Positions 1-6,286 of a stretch of 6,286 nucleotides of DNA are shown piece after piece (position 1 is the stretch's first letter; each line of letters starts with the position of its first letter). The position numbers were made by a program, and so were the translations under genes. Source of the stretch: an uncultured Coriobacteriaceae bacterium (GTDB lineage: Bacteria > Actinomycetota > Coriobacteriia > Coriobacteriales > Eggerthellaceae); NCBI GenBank assembly GCA_900550385.1, contig URRZ01000105.1, positions 1 through 6,286 of the forward strand, in the 5' to 3' direction. Below the pieces are notes generated by a model. It saw nothing but the letters and a program-made list of their open reading frames with translations. It was not told the DNA's origin and did not search any database.

Positions 1-2147
<2,147 letters not shown>

Positions 2148-2186
2148 GATCCGTCAATCGGGGATGCCGGACGCAGGCCTTCGATG

Positions 2187-2216
2187 AAAGCGGCCCGTGC
2201 AAGCGGGCCGCTTTTT
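2187..2216 (+). terminator. Intrinsic terminator of the opp operon
   Basis: An 11-bp perfect stem (AAAGCGGCCCG paired with CGGGCCGCTTT) encloses a 6-base loop at 2198-2203 and runs into a T tract at 2212-2216. It lies 40 bases after the oppF stop and separates the opp operon from the protease gene. The A run on the left arm is short, so activity on the minus strand would be weaker. Confidence 0.92.
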
Positions 2217-2276
2217 CATTCCCCGCCGCCGGCGTTGTGAGAGAATGGGGGATGACGCACATCGAAGCTTTCCATG

Positions 2277-2281
2277 AAAGG
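2277..2281 (+). promoter_or_regulatory. Ribosome binding site of the M16C peptidase gene
   Basis: AAAGG lies 6 bases before the ATG at 2288. It is a better-placed site than anything before the in-frame ATG at 2252, which has only a G run touching the start codon. It supports translation from 2288. Confidence 0.55.
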
Positions 2282-2287
2282 CAGGCA

Positions 2288-5284
2288 ATGGATCTGAACC
2301 CAGGCTCCACGCTGCACGGATTCACCGTGCAGCGGAGGGAGAATCTCCCCGAAATCGACGGCGAGGCGATCCTCCTCGCGCACGAGGCCAGCGGAGCGCG
2401 CCTTCTCTGCATGCGCAACGGCGACTCGAACAAGGCCTTCTCCATCTCGTTCAAGACGCCGCCGCAAGACGACACCGGCGTGTTCCACATCCTCGAGCAC
2501 TCGGTGCTGTGCGGGTCGGACAAGTTCCCCGTGAAGGAGCCCTTCGTCAACCTGCTGAAGAGCTCCATGCAGACGTTCCTGAACGCGCTGACGTTCTCCG
2601 ACAAGACCATGTACCCCGTCGCCAGCACTAACGAGCAGGATCTGCTGAACCTGATGGACGTGTACCTGGATGCGGTCCTGCATCCGATGATCTACCGCAA
2701 GCGTGCCATCTTCGAGCAGGAGGGCTGGCACTACGAGCTGGCCGACGGCGCGGCCCAGGACGGCGAGGATGGCGCCTCGCCCGGAAGCGGCTGCGCGGGC
2801 GAAGCGGGCCGGCTGCGCTGCAACGGCGTCGTCTACAACGAGATGAAGGGCGCCCTTTCGGATGCGAGCTCGGTGCTCTACGACGAGATCCAGAAGGCGC
2901 TGTTCCCCGCCACCGCCTATCGGTTCGAATCCGGCGGCGACCCCCGCTTCATCCCGACGCTGTCCTACGAGCAGTACCTCGACGAGCATCGGCGCCACTA
3001 CCGCCTGGACAACAGCTACCTCACCCTCTACGGCGATGCCGACATCGACCGCGTCCTCTCGTTCCTCGACGAGCGCTACCTGACGCCCGTCGCCGAGGAG
3101 CAGCGCGCTTGGCGCGGGGAGCGGCTTCGGGAAGGCGCCGCCGAAGAAGCCCTGCAGGCGCGCTCCATCGAGCCGCAGGAGCCCGTCCTCGCCTTGGGCG
3201 TGGTCCGGACCATGGACACCGCGCCGGAGAACGCGTGCATGGGGCTCGGCTTCGTCATCGGAGGGGCGCGCGAGCGCACGCGCATCATGGCGGTCGACGT
3301 CCTGCTGGACGCGATCATGGGAAGCAACGAGGCGCCGTTGAAGAGGGCGCTGCTGGACGCAGGCCTCGCCGACGACGCGACGGGATCCCTCGCCGAGGCG
3401 ACGATGCAGCCGTTCGCGATGATGGAGCTCAAGGGCCTGCGCGAAGGCGCGCCGGCCCGCTTCCGCGACACGGCGCGGGCCGAGCTCGCGCGGCTCGCCG
3501 ACGGCGGGCTCGACCACGGCTTGGTGGAGGCGGCCCTTTCCCGCTACGAGTTCGTCATGAGGGAGCGCGAGTTCGGCATGGCCGACGGCGTCGCGCTGTC
3601 CATCAACGCCCTGTCCGGATGGCTCTACGACGACGATGCCGCCATCGACGAGCTGCGCTACGAGGAAGACTTCGCCTTCCTGAGCCGCGCGCTGGAGGAC
3701 GGCTACTTCGAGTCGCTCATCCGCGAGGTGTTCCTGGACAACCCGCATCAGGCGGAGGTCGAGGTGCGGCCGCAGAAGGCGGAGGGTCCCGCGGAGGAGG
3801 CGCTGCGGCTCGCGGAGATCGAGCGCGGCATGGGCCCTTCGGACTTCTCGCGCATCGAGGCGGACGTCGAGAAGCTGCGGGAGCTCCAGATCCAGCCCGA
3901 TTCCCCCGAAGCGCTCGCAATGCTGCCGCGCCTGTCCAGAAGCGACATCCAAGGCGCCCCCGCGGAGCCCCCCTACCGCCTCGACCGCCAAAACGGGATG
4001 CCCTGCATCAGGCACGGCATCCCGACGCACGGCATCGCCTACGCGTACCGCTACTTCCCCGCCAACCGCATCGCGTTCGACGAGCTGCCCTACGCCTCCG
4101 TCCTCTGCTGCGTCCTGGGCAAGCTGGGCACCGCGCGGCATAGCGCCCAGGAGCTGGACACGCTGGTCAACGGGAAGCTGGGGAACCTGTCCTTCTTCGT
4201 CGAGACGTACCAGGACGAAACCGACCCCTCCTCCATCGACCTGAAGCTCGTCGAAAGCGCCAGCGCGCTTTCCGATAACGCGGCGCACCTGGCCGGAATC
4301 CCCCTGGAGGTGATGGCCTCCACCGATTTCTCCGACGCGGGCAAGATCCGGGACATCCTGATGCAGCGCCGCGTCGAGATGGAGCAGTGGTTCGCCCAAG
4401 CGGGGCACGCCGCCGCCATGCTGCGCGCGGGATCCTACTGCACCCCCGCCGGCATGGTCGCCGAGCAGCTGAGCGGCGTGTCGTTCTACCGCTTCCTCAA
4501 GGACCTGCTCGCGAACTTCGACGAGCGGTTCCCGCAGCTGTCAGGCAAGCTCGCCGAGCTCGCCTGCCGCCTGTTCGCATCGGACGGCCAGGTGCTCAGC
4601 TTCTCGGGCTCCGACGCCGACTTCGAGCGGTTCCTCTCCGCAGATCGGCCGCTGCCCGCTGCGGGCGCCGAGGGGCCGAAGCTCGACATCCCCCGTCCCG
4701 TCGTGCGCAACGAGGCGTTCATCGTGCCCACCGACGTGTGCTATGCCTCCACGGGCTTCGACCGCCGCTCGCTCGGCGCGCCTTACACCGGCGTATGGCA
4801 GATCGCGGCGCGCGTGCTTTCCTATGATTACCTGTGGAACGAGGTGCGCGTGAAGGGCGGCGCCTACGGGGCGGGTTTCCAGGCGGCGCGCAGCGGCACC
4901 GTGCGCTTCTATTCGTATCGCGACCCGCATCTGGACGAGACGCTGGAGCGGTTCAGCGGCACGCCCGCATGGCTTGCCGCGTTCGACCCCACGCCCGAGG
5001 AGATGGACGGCTACGTGGTCAGCACGGTCGCCGGCTTCGATGCGCCCCTCAAGGAGCGCATGCAGATCCGCCGCCAGGACGGCGACTTCCTGAGCGGGCG
5101 CACGCCCGAGGCGCGCGCGCAGACGCGAGCGGAGATGATCGGCGCAACGCCCGAGAAGCTTCGCGAGCTTGCGGGCGTCATCGAAGGGGCGCTTGGCAAG
5201 GAAGCCGTCTGCGTGTTCGGCAACAAGGCCATCCTTAAGGGCGCGAAAGCCGATCTGGACGTGATCGACCTGCTCAACGGCTAG
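2288..5284 (+). CDS. Zinc metallopeptidase, family M16C (PreP/Cym1-like), cytoplasmic
   Basis: This gene encodes a peptidase of the presequence-protease type: a large two-half 'clamshell' enzyme that encloses and degrades unstructured peptides. From ATG 2288 it is 998 residues, matching Cym1/PreP lengths. The inverted zinc motif H67-ILE-H71 sits in FHILEHSVLCGS, with Glu70 as catalytic base; the distal zinc ligand is Glu185 in VVYNEMKG. The M16C-associated linker region occupies the middle, and the C-terminal M16 half carries KGGAYG at 856-861, the conserved element that closes over substrate. There is no signal peptide or membrane segment. A Gly/Ala/Asp-rich stretch at about 152-176 looks like an insertion between the zinc ligands. 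An in-frame ATG at 2252 would add 12 residues (1010 total); 2288 is preferred because MDLNPGSTLHGF resembles the usual family N-terminus and has a spaced ribosome binding site. It is probably a single-gene transcript; physiological substrates are unknown. Confidence 0.95.
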   Translation: MDLNPGSTLHGFTVQRRENLPEIDGEAILLAHEASGARLLCMRNGDSNKAFSISFKTPPQDDTGVFHILEHSVLCGSDKFPVKEPFVNLLKSSMQTFLNALTFSDKTMYPVASTNEQDLLNLMDVYLDAVLHPMIYRKRAIFEQEGWHYELADGAAQDGEDGASPGSGCAGEAGRLRCNGVVYNEMKGALSDASSVLYDEIQKALFPATAYRFESGGDPRFIPTLSYEQYLDEHRRHYRLDNSYLTLYGDADIDRVLSFLDERYLTPVAEEQRAWRGERLREGAAEEALQARSIEPQEPVLALGVVRTMDTAPENACMGLGFVIGGARERTRIMAVDVLLDAIMGSNEAPLKRALLDAGLADDATGSLAEATMQPFAMMELKGLREGAPARFRDTARAELARLADGGLDHGLVEAALSRYEFVMREREFGMADGVALSINALSGWLYDDDAAIDELRYEEDFAFLSRALEDGYFESLIREVFLDNPHQAEVEVRPQKAEGPAEEALRLAEIERGMGPSDFSRIEADVEKLRELQIQPDSPEALAMLPRLSRSDIQGAPAEPPYRLDRQNGMPCIRHGIPTHGIAYAYRYFPANRIAFDELPYASVLCCVLGKLGTARHSAQELDTLVNGKLGNLSFFVETYQDETDPSSIDLKLVESASALSDNAAHLAGIPLEVMASTDFSDAGKIRDILMQRRVEMEQWFAQAGHAAAMLRAGSYCTPAGMVAEQLSGVSFYRFLKDLLANFDERFPQLSGKLAELACRLFASDGQVLSFSGSDADFERFLSADRPLPAAGAEGPKLDIPRPVVRNEAFIVPTDVCYASTGFDRRSLGAPYTGVWQIAARVLSYDYLWNEVRVKGGAYGAGFQAARSGTVRFYSYRDPHLDETLERFSGTPAWLAAFDPTPEEMDGYVVSTVAGFDAPLKERMQIRRQDGDFLSGRTPEARAQTRAEMIGATPEKLRELAGVIEGALGKEAVCVFGNKAILKGAKADLDVIDLLNG

Positions 5285-5446
5285 CGCCGCAGGACGCGAT
5301 AACGCTCGAAGGCCCTGAAAACGGCGAATCGCCGCAGGCACGGCCCGCGCAAGATGGGGGACGGTGCGTGGGGCGATTTTCGTTTGCGCTGAACGCGTGG
5401 CGGCCCGGAAGCGCTTACCCGAGTCGCCTTCCCTCAGGGCCGAAGA
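5285..5446. other. Convergent intergenic gap
   Basis: These 162 bases separate the 3' ends of the plus-strand peptidase gene and the minus-strand lar gene. I see no gene here. The only terminator-like structure serves the minus strand; a CGGCCC/GGGCCG pair at 5401-5406 and 5437-5442 has a 30-base loop and no T tract. No clear plus-strand terminator for the peptidase gene is visible. Confidence 0.6.
5317..5334 (-). terminator. Weak intrinsic terminator for the lar gene
   Basis: Read on the minus strand, a 5-bp GC stem (CGGCG/CGCCG, 3-base loop) is followed by TTTTC. It lies a little over 110 bases past the lar stop codon. The stem is short and the T tract has only four T residues, so this is a modest candidate. 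Confidence 0.4.
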
Positions 5447-6286
5447 TTACTCGAACTCGTCCACGAAATGCAAGATCATGGCCGCGCTCGTGGGGGTCAT
5501 GCGCTCGCCGGGCAACGTGCGCTCGCTCACGGGGATGCCACGGGCGATGATGGCCGACGTTGCCGGAGCCGGGATGGAAAGCGTCCCATGGGCGCATTCC
5601 ACTTCGCCCTGCCCTGTTTGCGCGACCGTGGCCACGATGCGTTTGACGCCCGTGGCTTCCACCGCCAGGCAGACGAGCAGCGTGTTGCGGATTCGGGAGC
5701 CGTCGCCGACTTCATGGAAGTGGGTTTGCTCGACCGCGCAGCCGTGCGCGGCAGCCTCGGCTTCAGCCAAGATGGTGTAGATAGCGCGCATATGGTCGCG
5801 CACCGCCGGCGAAACCGCCAAGCCGTCGATGGTTGCGAGAACCTCCCCGATATCGTGATGATGGCGATCGGGGACGCCTGCGGCATCGGCCGCCGCCTCA
5901 AGACGCTGCCGAGTATCGGGCGGCAGCTGCAGCAGGGTATCGCCCAGAAGCTGGTTGCGCGTGGCGTTCTCGGCAAGGTTCCATCTAAGGGTATTCACGT
6001 CAGGTTCTCCTTCTCCATGTCGGCTACCCGCACGCTCGATCATATGTGCCTGATATCCCGCGCCGAACCCGTTGTCAATGTTGACCACGGAAACGCCCGA
6101 TGCACACGAATTGAGCATAGCCAGAAGAGCCGCCACGCCGCCGAAGCTGGCGCCGTAACCCACCGACGTGGGAACGGCGATCACGGGGCATGCGGCCATC
6201 CCGCCGGCCACGCTGGCAAGCGCCCCCTCCATACCCGCTACGGCCACTACGCAGCTGGCGCCTGCGATTTCCTCCCGATGCGCCAG
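5447..6286 (-). CDS. larB: LarB (pyridinium-3,5-biscarboxylic acid mononucleotide synthase) C-terminal domain fused to a short LarC-like domain; 5' end outside window
   Basis: LarB carboxylates and hydrolyses nicotinic acid adenine dinucleotide, the first step toward the nickel-pincer nucleotide cofactor of LarA-type racemases. The frame is open at the window's right edge; 279 residues are visible, so the GTG at 6247 is internal. Residues 1-85 are the end of the PurE-like LarB domain: AGMEGAL, VPTSVGYGASFGG, MLNSC and NIDNGFGAGY. Glu20 and Cys61 (visible numbering) are 41 residues apart, matching the catalytic Glu180 and Cys221 of Lactobacillus plantarum LarB. From about residue 97 the protein resembles the LarC N-terminal half (LarC inserts nickel using CTP): HHH at 142-144, AEAEAAAHG, HFHEVG at 189-194, CAHG at 231-234, PAPAT, then TPTSAA at 264-269, and it stops ten residues later. 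The LarC portion lacks the conserved SGxxGDM motif, an internal segment and all of LarC2. Whether it is one fusion or two overlapping products is unresolved; a larE or larA neighbour is not visible. Confidence 0.85.
   Translation of the reverse strand: MAHREEIAGASCVVAVAGMEGALASVAGGMAACPVIAVPTSVGYGASFGGVAALLAMLNSCASGVSVVNIDNGFGAGYQAHMIERAGSRHGEGEPDVNTLRWNLAENATRNQLLGDTLLQLPPDTRQRLEAAADAAGVPDRHHHDIGEVLATIDGLAVSPAVRDHMRAIYTILAEAEAAAHGCAVEQTHFHEVGDGSRIRNTLLVCLAVEATGVKRIVATVAQTGQGEVECAHGTLSIPAPATSAIIARGIPVSERTLPGERMTPTSAAMILHFVDEFE
5996..6012 (-). promoter_or_regulatory. Possible internal ribosome binding site and GTG start for the LarC-like domain
   Basis: Read on the minus strand, AAGGAG (6012-6007) lies 8 bases before an in-frame GTG (5998-5996) located exactly where LarC similarity begins (VNTLRWN). 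Translation from here would give a separate 183-residue LarC-like protein ending at the same stop. The spacing and strength are those of a real start, so independent initiation is plausible, but the reading frame also continues through from LarB without a stop. Confidence 0.5.

Noticed and set aside
2218..2246. Sigma-70-type promoter for the peptidase gene with GAGAAT at 2241-2246 as -10
   Set aside because: The -10 match is only partial and no convincing -35 lies at proper spacing; the promoter probably falls in this gap but I cannot place it.
2179..2267. Inverted 8-base pair CTTCGATG (2179-2186) and CATCGAAG (2260-2267) flanking the opp terminator
   Set aside because: It is short, 70 bases apart and overlaps terminator and leader sequence; most likely chance.
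3109..4143. Arg/Ala-rich open frame on the plus strand inside the peptidase gene
   Set aside because: It is out of frame with the peptidase and its composition is typical of an alternative frame in GC-rich DNA.
2216..4408. Long open frame on the minus strand opposite the peptidase gene
   Set aside because: The translation is low-complexity (Val, Leu, Ala, His, Gln, Arg rich) with no recognisable motif, while the plus strand encodes a complete M16C enzyme with catalytic motifs. Such antisense frames are expected in GC-rich genes.
5285..5449. Programmed frameshift at the end of the LarC-like part leading into LarC2, as in Lactobacillus plantarum larC
   Set aside because: Both alternative frames after DEFE close within about a dozen codons, show no LarC2 motif, and the gap before the peptidase gene is too short for a LarC2 domain.
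5364..5780. Plus-strand open frame overlapping the lar gene
   Set aside because: It mostly lies antisense to the LarC-like domain, whose conserved motifs are on the minus strand; no motif or ribosome binding site supports it.

Overview
This is a GC-rich window (most stretches about 65% G+C or more by eye) with densely packed genes and no RNA genes, insertion sequences or CRISPR. Gene content and protein flavour (oligopeptide ABC importer, a PreP-like M16C protease, nickel-pincer cofactor genes) suggest an anaerobic high-GC Gram-positive bacterium. My best guess is the actinobacterial class Coriobacteriia (Eggerthella/Gordonibacter/Slackia-like), but this is inference from resemblance, not a database match.

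Layout. (1) Positions 1-2147, plus strand: the end of an oligopeptide/dipeptide importer operon. oppD is cut by the left window edge. oppF overlaps its stop codon by one base and is followed by a strong intrinsic terminator at 2187-2216. Both ATPases carry complete nucleotide-binding motifs and the C-terminal cysteine cluster linked to an Fe-S site in this subfamily. (2) Positions 2288-5284, plus strand: a single large gene for a zinc metallopeptidase of family M16C (PreP/Cym1 type), with HxxEH, the distal glutamate ligand and the C-terminal KGGAYG motif all present. (3) Positions 5285-5446: a short convergent gap with a weak terminator for the minus-strand gene. (4) Positions 5447-6286, minus strand, cut by the right edge: a LarB C-terminal domain continuing in frame into a short LarC-like domain.

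How they fit together. The importer supplies peptides and the M16C enzyme degrades peptides, so a link between neighbours is conceivable, but the terminator between them argues for separate transcription. The lar gene belongs to nickel-pincer nucleotide cofactor synthesis for LarA-type racemases/epimerases and is convergent with the protease.

The most interesting part is the lar gene. The LarB portion keeps its catalytic Glu and Cys at the expected spacing. The LarC-like portion has lost the conserved glycine/aspartate motif of the LarC N-terminus, lacks an internal segment, and stops where LarC1 normally joins LarC2. A GTG codon with a good Shine-Dalgarno sequence sits exactly at the domain junction, overlapped by an out-of-frame TGA. 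This suggests that two overlapping genes became, or also act as, a fusion.
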